Shown piece after piece: positions 1 to 8,075 of a stretch of 33,649 nt of DNA. A model generated the notes under the pieces. That model did no database searches, was not told where the DNA came from, and saw only the letters and a program-made list of their open reading frames with translations. The first letter of the stretch is position 1, and every line of letters begins with the position of its first letter. The stretch covers positions 1-33,649 of the forward strand of contig JAPLKJ010000296.1 in assembly GCA_026388125.1 (NCBI GenBank), read 5' to 3'. The DNA is from Elusimicrobiota bacterium. Lineage in GTDB: Bacteria > Elusimicrobiota > Elusimicrobia > Elusimicrobiales > UBA9959. Made by a program: the position numbers and the translations under genes.

Positions 1-1
1 T

Positions 2-133
2 TCCCGATTTTTTCCGGACGGCCAATATGAGGCCTGCGCTTATATTTATGATTATCCGGATGCCCCTGCAAATCATTATCAGGATTCTTGCGTGGATTTC
101 ATCAGGCCTAACCTTATTTCTGTCGTCGTTTAA
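2..133 (+). CDS. possible 3' end of a protein-coding gene entering from the left (43 aa, ...SRFFPDGQYEACAYIYDYPDAPANHYQDSCVDFIRPNLISVVV*)
   Basis: Open frame from the window edge to TAA at 131-133 with protein-like composition; too short for a family call. Confidence 0.3.
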   Translation, partial: SRFFPDGQYEACAYIYDYPDAPANHYQDSCVDFIRPNLISVVV

Positions 134-512
134 GTTCATCAGATGATTCTCAAAACCTCTTTCAAACTCCCCTTAAAACTCAACGACTCCAGGACTGTCA
201 CCGTCCACCAGGATCAAAGGAATACTGCACCCTATGTCCCAGTTTCACTGAGTTAAAAATCCGCCACGCTCGCGCTCTTATGAAAACTCCTGCATTACAA
301 AACCGCATAGCCCGAAACAAGCCCGGCCATTCAGCCGGCCATAATAATTCAGTACCCAGAACTTAGGCGCTGTTGCGTATCATTGTTGAGATTTAATCCC
401 TAACGCCCTGGCATAGTATAGGGGAGAGATCACCGTCTGTCAACCACAGGGGGTGTTGCAATCCTTATTTTATAAGACAATTTTGTAGCCAGAGTTAAAG
501 AGTGAGTGATTC

Positions 513-1208
513 TCAGGATTTATCCGGCTTTGGCGGAATATATACCCAACCTAAGGTTCGGTGGTTCTGTATGCGGTCCGCAATAGGGCCAAGATCGTCG
601 CGAAGCCTGGCGAACACCATGCTTAGGACTTTCTTTGTTGCCGGTTCAGGATCATGCCCGTACAGATGTTTAATAATAGCCGCTTCGCTTACAAATGCGG
701 GGCTGTTTTTTACCAGCAGCAGCAACAGATCGAACCGGATCTGGCAAAGCTGAACTAACGGTCTTAGATCAAGGAACACATGGCGGTCAACAGCCTGAAG
801 CCGGAGGTCCCCTTTCTCCTCTATGCCAAGCTCCAACCCTACCCGGCGTTCAACGCTTCGCAGCGCCTGATGGATCGGCTCGCATAATCCGTCTTTGACA
901 ATAAAATAGTCTGCCAGGCATTCGTCATGGGCGGCCTCCCGGCGGGTTGCATCGCCGCTGACCACTACTATAACTGCTTTTTTTAGTTTTTCACTTCTCC
1001 GGACGTGAGAGGCCACCCGCACGGCGTTCCCGTCCTCCAGATGGTAATCGAGCAGAATGTAGTCGGGGAGAAGCGTTTCGGCCAGCGCAATACCCTCGGC
1101 GCAGGTGGCGGCGGTGCGGATATAATATTTTTCCTGGGTAAAATACCTGGTAGTGATGCGGCGCCAATCGGCATCGTCGTCGATAATAAGCAGTGTGCGG
1201 CCTAACAT
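513..1208 (-). CDS. response regulator: N-terminal receiver (IIDDDADW, LLDYHL, VVVSGD, VKDG) plus C-terminal OmpR/PhoB-like winged helix (KVLSMVFARLRDDLG...HRTLGWVYIP)
   Basis: ORF 231 aa, receiver motifs, wHTH-like C-terminus, purine-rich ribosome-binding stretch upstream. Confidence 0.85.
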   Translation of the reverse strand: MLGRTLLIIDDDADWRRITTRYFTQEKYYIRTAATCAEGIALAETLLPDYILLDYHLEDGNAVRVASHVRRSEKLKKAVIVVVSGDATRREAAHDECLADYFIVKDGLCEPIHQALRSVERRVGLELGIEEKGDLRLQAVDRHVFLDLRPLVQLCQIRFDLLLLLVKNSPAFVSEAAIIKHLYGHDPEPATKKVLSMVFARLRDDLGPIADRIQNHRTLGWVYIPPKPDKS

Positions 1209-1237
1209 GCGCCCCCCTTCGTTTTACCAAGCGGAAT

Positions 1238-1243
1238 ATTATA
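1238..1243 (-). promoter_or_regulatory. putative -10 element TATAAT for the 513-1208 response regulator; poor -35 (GGAAGC at 1261-1266)
   Basis: TATAAT on the minus strand 30 bp upstream of the start codon, 17-bp spacer. Confidence 0.5.
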
Positions 1244-1273
1244 TCAGAATAAGCTGACTGGCTTCCGCGCAAT

Positions 1274-1318
1274 TACCGGGATTCCCGGTACGATTTTTCA
1301 GTTACCGGGAATCCCGGT
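1274..1318. promoter_or_regulatory. two perfect 1-nt-centre inverted repeats ACCGGGA-T-TCCCGGT (1275-1289) and ACCGGGA-A-TCCCGGT (1304-1318), candidate twin operator
   Basis: Direct reading; centres 29 bp apart, immediately upstream of the weak -35. Confidence 0.6.
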
Positions 1319-1351
1319 GTTTTTGGCCTTATTTACCAGGCCCGAACAGAT

Positions 1352-1388
1352 AAGAACCGCCCCCTCGCTGAACGAGGGGGCGGCTCTT
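1352..1388 (-). terminator. hairpin terminator after C11 copy 1 (GAGCCGCCCCCTCG / CGAGGGGGCGGTTC)
   Basis: Long GC-rich inverted repeat followed by TTCTTAT on the minus strand. Confidence 0.65.
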
Positions 1389-1411
1389 ATTGGGTTCTCT
1401 TCAGGGGGCGC

Positions 1412-2785
1412 TTACTTCGCCGCGTCCCAGGCTATGAACTCGTCCCACTTCGTGGCCGAGGCCCAGGCCAGTTCGGAGTAGCCCTCGGCCGCGGCGGAGC
1501 CGGGCAGGTAGACCGCTATGCCGTGCGATTCGGAATAATCCTTGCCGCCCCATCTGGAGAGCTTCGCGCGGTACGTGTCCCAGTCGTCGGGGCTGTTGTC
1601 GTTGCCGCTGTCGGGCTGGTCGTTGAAGCGGTTGTGCTGCACCAGGTCTTTGGCGATATAGCTAAGCAGGTCGGCGGACTTCGCTTTCACGCCCGCATCC
1701 TGCGTTTTCCCCGCCACCAGGCTCACCAGGTGGTACAGGTCCTTATTCTCCGAGATGGAGTAGGACAGGGCCTCCGAGCGCGCGGCCGCCACTTCCGCCT
1801 TCAGGCCGGCGGCCATCACGGCGTCCACCCAGGCGTCCACGCGGACCACCAGGCCGGGCAGGGCCGCGGTCTTTATGAAGCTCTGCGTGGAGCCGGTGCG
1901 CTGCTCCTTATAATGGTCGCTGTACGCGTCCACCGCAACCTTGGCCAGTTCCGCGGGGGTCATGGCGGGCTTCGCCGCCACGGGGACCAGGAAAGTATTG
2001 TAGGTGTAGCCGTCGCCGGGCTCGGTCTCTTCCGAACCTACTATATAGGCCGCGCCATCCTTCAGTTCGTAGTCCACTTCCGGCATCTGCATCAGGCAGG
2101 CGTCCGAACCGTACACGTCCACCCCGCCCATTTCCTTCAGGGCCAGGCCCAGCTGCGGCGTGGTTATGTGGTTGTCGGTCTCGTCGTCGTAGGAGATGCC
2201 TTTATTGACGCGGAACCGCAGGCTTTTTTCCCAGCCGGAGCCGTGGTTCCAGACTATCAGCATATATTTTTTAGCGGGGTATTTCGCTTTGGCCCATTTG
2301 CCGAAAGCTATCAGGCTTTTATAATCGCCCATGTCCGTCTTGCCCAGGTCCTCCACCACTTTCGAAGAAACATGCTCGGTATCGGTATCCTTCTGCACCA
2401 GGTAGCGGCGGGTGCCCGTCCAGTCGCCGTCGGAATCGTCGTAGCCGTCGATGCGGCCGGTCTCGGTAACGATGTTAAGCTTCTCCGTGGAGCCCACCAT
2501 CTCCATCTCGTTCATGTCCTTGAGCGCGTACTGCTCCAGGTTGTTCTTGCCGTTGATGAACACCATTATGGTCCATTCTTTGGAAACTTTCTGCGGGGCC
2601 GCGTGCTGCCCGAACAGCCAGTGCCCCAGCCCTTTTTCGCCGGCGGGCGACGGAGCCGGAACCTGCGCGCCTGAAAGCTCCTCCTTCAGGCCGCCTGTGC
2701 CGCGGTCGAAATCCACGGGGGCCGCGGACGCGGCTGAAATTGAAAAGAACGCCGAAAGCGCTAAAAGCCCGGCTTTATTAAGCAT
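1412..2785 (-). CDS. secreted clostripain-like C11 family cysteine peptidase, copy 1
   Basis: Signal peptide; EWTIMVFINGKNNLE, His motif (IVWNHGSGW), Cys motif (GSDACLMQM), C-terminal WDEFIAW. Confidence 0.9.
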   Translation of the reverse strand: MLNKAGLLALSAFFSISAASAAPVDFDRGTGGLKEELSGAQVPAPSPAGEKGLGHWLFGQHAAPQKVSKEWTIMVFINGKNNLEQYALKDMNEMEMVGSTEKLNIVTETGRIDGYDDSDGDWTGTRRYLVQKDTDTEHVSSKVVEDLGKTDMGDYKSLIAFGKWAKAKYPAKKYMLIVWNHGSGWEKSLRFRVNKGISYDDETDNHITTPQLGLALKEMGGVDVYGSDACLMQMPEVDYELKDGAAYIVGSEETEPGDGYTYNTFLVPVAAKPAMTPAELAKVAVDAYSDHYKEQRTGSTQSFIKTAALPGLVVRVDAWVDAVMAAGLKAEVAAARSEALSYSISENKDLYHLVSLVAGKTQDAGVKAKSADLLSYIAKDLVQHNRFNDQPDSGNDNSPDDWDTYRAKLSRWGGKDYSESHGIAVYLPGSAAAEGYSELAWASATKWDEFIAWDAAK

Positions 2786-2878
2786 GAGTCCTCCAGAAAA
2801 GCATCTTTACTAGTTTAACAGTCCGCGGCCCCGGGCGACAGGGCCGAAAAGCCCAGAGGTTTTTCGCTAAAGGGCCTA

Positions 2879-2910
2879 TAAAAAAGCCGCCCGCTTTCGG
2901 CGGGCGGCTC
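2879..2910 (-). terminator. Rho-independent terminator after C11 copy 2 (AGCCGCCCGC-CGAAA-GCGGGCGGCT + TTTTT)
   Basis: 10-bp perfect stem with T-tract on the minus strand. Confidence 0.85.
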
Positions 2911-2932
2911 ACTAGCTGCGCTGTGCCTGAAC

Positions 2933-4222
2933 TTAAGGCAGCGCCAGCCAGGCTATGAACTCGTCCCAGTTGGAGTACGTGGCCCACTGGAGCTCCGCGT
3001 AGCCGGCCGGGGCGGCGGTACCGGGCAGGTACACCGCTATGCCGTGGGAGTTCTCGTAGTTGGCCGGGGGGTTCCAGTAGCCGCTGCCAGGGCTGTTGGT
3101 GGTGCGGTTATAGCCCACCAGCGTATCGGTGATGTAGCTCATCAGCGCCTGGCCTTTCGCCTTCACGTCGTCGCTCTTGGTTTCGGCCAGCACCAGCTGG
3201 GCGAAGTGGTAGAAATCCTTGTTCTCGGGGTAGGCGTAGCTCTGCGCGGCGCCCATGGCCTTTTTGGCCAGGTCTTTTTCCCCGGCCTGCGTAACGGCGT
3301 AGGCGAAGGCGTTGGAGGCGTCCAGGAAGCCGGGCAGCGCCGCGGTCCGCACGTAGCTCTGCGTGGAGCCTTCCTTGTTGGCGGCGTAATGGTTCGCGTA
3401 AGCGTCCACGGCCACCCGGGCCAGTTCCTCGGGTTCCATGGCGGGCTTGGCCGCAATAGGGGCGAGGAAGTCGTTGTAAGTATAGCCGTCGCCGGGCTCG
3501 GTCTCTTCGGAGCCCACTATGAACTTAACGTAGTTCATTATTTCATAGTCCACTTCGGCCATCTGCATCAGGCAGGCGTCGGAACCGTACACGTCCACGC
3601 CGCCTATCTCCTTAAGGATCTGGGCCATCTGCGGGGTGTTGATGTTGTGCTTGGTCTCGTCGTCGTAGGAAATGCCTTTCGTGGCCTCCAGGCCGCGGGC
3701 TTTTATCCAGCCGGCGCCGTGGTTCCAGAGAATGAGCATATACTTCTTGGCCGGGTAGTTGGCTTTGGCCCAGCTGGCGAAGTCTATAACGCTCTTATAA
3801 TCGCCCATGTCCACCTTGGGGAACTCGGCCAGCACCGGGGAGGTGACCTTCGTGGTGTCCGTGTCCTTCGTAACCAGGTAACGGCGCACGGTCTTCCAGT
3901 CGCCGTCGGAGCTGTCGAAGCCTTTTATGCGGCCCACCTCGGTGACTATGTTCACCTTGTCGGTGGAGCCCACCATTTCCATCTCGTTCATGTCTTTCAG
4001 CGCGAACTGCTCAAGGTTGTTCTTGCCGTTCACGAACACCATTATGGTCCATTCCTTGGCCGGGCGGTGGGCCTTGTCGGCGGCCGGGGCGGGCACGGAC
4101 AGCTCTAATTTGGTTATTTCGCTGTTAAGGTCGAAGGCTTTGCCGTCGAAATTCACTTCCGCCATCAGCACCGGGGCGGAAACGGACAGGACCAGCGCGG
4201 CCGATATCAGTTTATGTATCAT
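2933..4222 (-). CDS. secreted clostripain-like C11 family cysteine peptidase, copy 2
   Basis: Paralogous to copy 1; WNHGAGW and GSDACLMQM; signal peptide. Confidence 0.9.
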   Translation of the reverse strand: MIHKLISAALVLSVSAPVLMAEVNFDGKAFDLNSEITKLELSVPAPAADKAHRPAKEWTIMVFVNGKNNLEQFALKDMNEMEMVGSTDKVNIVTEVGRIKGFDSSDGDWKTVRRYLVTKDTDTTKVTSPVLAEFPKVDMGDYKSVIDFASWAKANYPAKKYMLILWNHGAGWIKARGLEATKGISYDDETKHNINTPQMAQILKEIGGVDVYGSDACLMQMAEVDYEIMNYVKFIVGSEETEPGDGYTYNDFLAPIAAKPAMEPEELARVAVDAYANHYAANKEGSTQSYVRTAALPGFLDASNAFAYAVTQAGEKDLAKKAMGAAQSYAYPENKDFYHFAQLVLAETKSDDVKAKGQALMSYITDTLVGYNRTTNSPGSGYWNPPANYENSHGIAVYLPGTAAPAGYAELQWATYSNWDEFIAWLALP

Positions 4223-4305
4223 TAACTTCCTCCAAAAATATAGCCCTTGCGGGCCTTTTTCGCTATATTAATGATTATTATATCCTTTTATACCAGCCCG
4301 GGCCC

Positions 4306-4337
4306 AAAAAAGAGGGCCGGCTGTTAAGCCGGCCCCC
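4306..4337 (-). terminator. Rho-independent terminator after C11 copy 3 (GGGCCGGCTTAACAGCCGGCCC + TCTTTTTT)
   Basis: 9-bp stem, short loop, T-tract on the minus strand. Confidence 0.8.
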
Positions 4338-4360
4338 CATTCGGTGGTAATACCGCTTTA

Positions 4361-5683
4361 TTAAGGCTGGTTGATCCAGGTGGTGAACTCGTCCCACTTG
4401 GAGGCCTTGGCCCAGGCCAGGTCGGCGTAGCCGCCGGCCAGGGAACCGTTGGGGAAGTAGGCCGCTATGCCCTTGGTAATAGTGTACGCCTTGGGGCCGC
4501 TCCAGTAGCCGCCCTTGTCGTCATGGGCGCGGTTGAGCAGCACCAGCTGGGTGGTGATGTAGCTCATCAGCGCCTGGCCTTTCGCTTTCACGTCCGCGTT
4601 CTTGGAACCTTCCACCACCAGGCGGGTGAAGTCGTACAGGTCGCGGTTCTCGTCCATAGCGAAGTTGATGGCGGCGTCGCGGGAGGTCTTGGCCAGCGCC
4701 TTTTCGCCGGAGGCGATCAGCGCGTCGGTGAAGGCGTCGGTCACGGGCTGCAGCTGGCCTACGGCGGAGGCTTTCACCAGGCTCTGGGTATAGCCCTGCT
4801 CGATAGAGTCGTAATGGTCGCCGTAGCCGTTCACGGCCGCTTTGCCCACTTCCATCGCGGTCATGGTAGGCTTGGCCACCACGGGCCCGAGGAACAGGTC
4901 GTAGGTGTAGCCGTCGCCCGGCTCGGTCTCTTCGGAAGCCACTATATAGTCAACCGAGTCCTTGATCTCGTAATCCACTTCGGCCATCTGCATCAGGCAG
5001 GCGTCGGTGCCGATCACGTCGGTCTTGCCCAGCGCTTTCATGATCAGGCCCATCTGCGGGGTATTGATGTGGTTGCCGCTCTGCTCGTCATAAGAGATGC
5101 CCTTGGCAACGCCGGCCAGCCGCCTGCTTTTTTCCCAGCCTGAGCCGTGGTTCCACAGTATCAGCATATACTTCTTGGCGGGATAGGCGGTCTTGGCCCA
5201 TTTCGCGAAATCGATCACGCTCTGGTAGGAGCCCATGTCCACCTGGCCCAGGTCCTGCAGCATCTTGGAAGTGACCTTGGTAGTGTCGGTATCCTTGGTC
5301 ATGCGGTAGCGGCGCACGCCTTTCCAGTCGCCGTCGGTGGCGTCATAGCCGTCAATGCGGCCGGCTTCCACCACTATGTTCACTTTGTCGGTGGAGCCTA
5401 TCTTCTCCATCTCGTTCATGTCCTTGAGCAGGAAAGGCTCAAGGTCGTTCTTGCCGTTGCCGAAAACCATTATGGTCCACTCCGCCTGGGCCTTTACGGC
5501 GGCGGGTTTGCCGAACAGCCAGTCCCAGATCACGCCTTTGTCCGCGCCGGAGGGCGCCGTTACTTCCGTATTGGAGAGCTCTTTGTTTATGTCGAAGCCG
5601 CCCTTATCGAAATTAACTTCAGCCGCGGCCATAGAAGCGGTCATAGCCAGCGCCAGCGCAGACAGCGATAATTTAGGGATCAT
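4361..5683 (-). CDS. secreted clostripain-like C11 family cysteine peptidase, copy 3 (start reassigned to MIPKLSLSALALAM)
   Basis: ORF 4361-5722; ATG at 5683 has a GGAGG ribosome-binding site and lies downstream of the promoter; WNHGSGW, GTDACLMQM. Confidence 0.88.
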   Translation of the reverse strand: MIPKLSLSALALAMTASMAAAEVNFDKGGFDINKELSNTEVTAPSGADKGVIWDWLFGKPAAVKAQAEWTIMVFGNGKNDLEPFLLKDMNEMEKIGSTDKVNIVVEAGRIDGYDATDGDWKGVRRYRMTKDTDTTKVTSKMLQDLGQVDMGSYQSVIDFAKWAKTAYPAKKYMLILWNHGSGWEKSRRLAGVAKGISYDEQSGNHINTPQMGLIMKALGKTDVIGTDACLMQMAEVDYEIKDSVDYIVASEETEPGDGYTYDLFLGPVVAKPTMTAMEVGKAAVNGYGDHYDSIEQGYTQSLVKASAVGQLQPVTDAFTDALIASGEKALAKTSRDAAINFAMDENRDLYDFTRLVVEGSKNADVKAKGQALMSYITTQLVLLNRAHDDKGGYWSGPKAYTITKGIAAYFPNGSLAGGYADLAWAKASKWDEFTTWINQP

Positions 5684-5722
5684 GGTTAGCCTCCGGGACA
5701 ATGTTGAGAAGTTCACATACAT

Positions 5723-5750
5723 ATTCTAGCTAAACCCTGACCATTAACAA
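5723..5750 (-). promoter_or_regulatory. promoter of C11 copy 3: TTGTTA-16-TAGAAT
   Basis: Minus-strand reading; consistent with the ATG at 5683. Confidence 0.5.
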
Positions 5751-5792
5751 GGAACCTAAGACCCGGTATCAAGGGGCCAAAGGGCCTATAAA

Positions 5793-5828
5793 TATAAAAA
5801 GAAAGGCCGGCGGTTAAGCCGGCCCTTC
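5793..5828 (-). terminator. Rho-independent terminator after C11 copy 4 (GGCCGGC-TTAACC-GCCGGCC + TTTCTTTTTATATTT)
   Basis: 7-bp stem and T-rich tract on the minus strand. Confidence 0.75.
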
Positions 5829-5851
5829 CGTTGCGCGCTGGGCGCTTTAAC

Positions 5852-7108
5852 TTATTTTACGTACCAGGCAATGAACTCGTCCCACTGCGAGGCCTTCGCC
5901 CAGGCCAGTTCGGCGTAGGCGGAGTTCACGGAGTTGGGCATATAGATCGCCAGACCGTGTGAGTCGCTGTAGTTGGCGTTCACGCGGTTGTGCAGTACCA
6001 GCGTGCCGGTCAGGTAATCCTGCAGGGCTTTCGCGGCAGCCTTCACGTTCGCGTCCTTGGAGGAGGCGGAGTAGAGGCTCAGGAAATGCCACAGGTCCTT
6101 GTTCTCGGCGTAGGCATAAGCCTGCGCGCCGCTCATCGCGGTTTTGATCAGGGGTTTTTCGTTGGCGGCCATGGCGGCTTTAACGAAGTTATTGATCGGG
6201 GCTATCAGGCCGTTCATGGCGGAGGCCAGAACGAGGCTCTGCGTGTGGTCCTGGGTACCGTAATGGTCGGCATAGGCGTCCACGGCCAGTTTGCCGAGTT
6301 CGGCGCTGGTCATGGTGGGCTTGGCCGCCAGAGGGCCCAGCAGCAGGTTATAGGTATAACCGTCGCCGGGTTCGGTCTCTTAGGAACCTACTATATAGTC
6401 TACATAGTCCTTTATCTCATAGTTCACTTCGGGCATCTGCATCAGGCAGGCGTCCGAGCCGTAGACGTCTATCTTGCCCATGGCTTTCAGGGCCATTCCC
6501 AGCTGGGGGGTGGTTATGTGGTTGCCGGTCTCGTCATCGTAGGAGATGCCTTTTGCGGCGTCCATGCTGCGGGACTTGATCCAGCCGGCGCCGTGGTTCC
6601 AGACCACCAGCATATAGCGCTTGGCGGGATAAGTGGCCTTGGCCCAGTTGACGAAGTCGATGAGGTGCTTATAATCGCCCATATCGACCTTGCCCAGGTC
6701 TTTTACCACGGGGGAGGCGATCTTGGCCATATTGGCGTCTTTAACCACCAGGTAGCGGCGGGAAGAGATCCAGTTGCCGTCCGAGCTGTCATAGCCGGCT
6801 ATGCGGCCCAGTTCGGTCACAACGTTGACTTTATCGGTGGAGCCTATCATCTCCATCTCGTTCATATCAAGCAGGCCGTACTTTTCAAGGTTGTTCTTGG
6901 CGTTAATGAACACCATTACCGTCCATTCCTTATCAACCTTGGCGTGGGCCGCCTTATCCGCGGCGGGGGCCGCGGGCACGCTCAGTTCGAGAGCGGTTAT
7001 TTCCTGCTGAAGGGTTTTCGTATTGGGGATGTCGAAGTTAACGGCTGCCGACACCATGGTGGATACTGCGGTGATTATCGCGAACGCTGCGGCTGTCTTT
7101 CTAAACAT
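5852..7108 (-). pseudogene. secreted clostripain-like C11 peptidase, copy 4, interrupted by a single in-frame TAA at 6380-6382 (VGS*ETEPGDGYTYN); possible pseudogene or readthrough gene
   Basis: ORFs 6380-7153 and 5852-6313 are in the same frame; the stop replaces a Glu codon (GAA) conserved in the other three copies; start reassigned to MFRKTAAAF at 7108 (GGAGGAG ribosome-binding site). Confidence 0.85.
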
Positions 7109-7143
7109 TACTCCTCCCGTGCTGCGTTTTGGTCTGTAGGCCC

Positions 7144-7268
7144 TTTGGGCCAAGGGCCCTTGAACTTACACCCATATTATAACTCATTATTGACCAGCAT
7201 CAAGGACAAAGTACCCAGATAGTTTTGGGCCAGTGTGCCCATTGCGCTTTGGGCCCTAAGGCCCATGG
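7144..7268. promoter_or_regulatory. cluster of three TTTGGGCC-N3/4-(G/T)GCCC dyads around the copy-4 promoter (7144-7162, 7224-7244, 7248-7268)
   Basis: Direct sequence comparison of the three sites. Confidence 0.45.
7176..7203 (-). promoter_or_regulatory. promoter of C11 copy 4: TTGATG-16-TATAAT
   Basis: Minus-strand reading. Confidence 0.6.
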
Positions 7269-7421
7269 ACATGTCAAGGCTTCATAGGAGAGGGGCCTGT
7301 TTGACGCTAAAACGCGGAAAAATATATTTTTGTGATAATCGGCCCGAGGGGTTAAAGGGCCTATGACATAGGTCTATTGGCCGCCGCCCGAATTACGCGT
7401 CCGGCACAGGCCTGCGGAATA

Positions 7422-7835
7422 TTAATCCCCGGGTTTTTTTACCCGCCACGGCCTGTCACCCGGCTTTTTAACGCCTTCCCTGTCCGCAAGGGCGGACAGC
7501 ACGACTTTCCGTATAACATCGACCTCGAACGGCTTGGTAACATAACTTACTGCGCCCATCTCAAGAGCCTTGTTCACCATTTCCAGCTCATCATTTCCCG
7601 TAAGCATGACGATCAGCGGCTTATCCTTCATGTCTTTAAGCGCGAGCAACACCTCAAGGCCGCCCATCAGCGGCATTTTAAGGTCCAGCAGTACTACAGA
7701 AGGGCGCTCAGCCGCTATCACGCACATAGCGGCCTGGCCGTCGCAGGCGGTAATAATGATATGGTCCGCGAACGCATATTCGAGGGCCTGCCTTATGTTT
7801 TCGTCATCGTCCGCTATAAGTATTTTATGTTTCAA
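7422..7835 (-). CDS. single-domain CheY-like response regulator (TTG start)
   Basis: ILIADDDENIRQALE, VVLLDLKMPLMGG, VMLTGND, YVTKPFEVD motifs. Confidence 0.88.
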   Translation of the reverse strand: MKHKILIADDDENIRQALEYAFADHIIITACDGQAAMCVIAAERPSVVLLDLKMPLMGGLEVLLALKDMKDKPLIVMLTGNDELEMVNKALEMGAVSYVTKPFEVDVIRKVVLSALADREGVKKPGDRPWRVKKPGD

Positions 7836-8075
7836 GTTTCACCTCGATCCGCCCCCTCTGCCGGCGCGGAGCCGCCGCCGGCACGGACAGCACAACACAC
7901 CCCTCTTTACCGGGGAATTCTCTCAGTAAACGCTTAATGAGGCCGGGCCTTCGAATGCAGCAATTATCGAAAATACCCCACCGCCCTTTCCACATGATAG
8001 CAAAAGTTTGCGCGTTTTCACCCGGCCAATACCGCCAATACCGCCTTAAATATGCGCGCGCGGAAAAACAGCTTT

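Noticed and set aside
1523-5671. Long plus-strand ORFs opposite the C11 genes (354-383 aa), repeated in each copy
   Set aside because: Their mutual similarity simply mirrors the conserved minus-strand paralogues.
1412-5900. Shared C-terminal WDEFIAW tail of the four C11 proteins as a novel sorting signal
   Set aside because: Appears to be the normal end of this C11 subfamily domain rather than an added signal.
8024-8046. AATACCGCC tandem repeat
   Set aside because: Only two units; too short to be meaningful.
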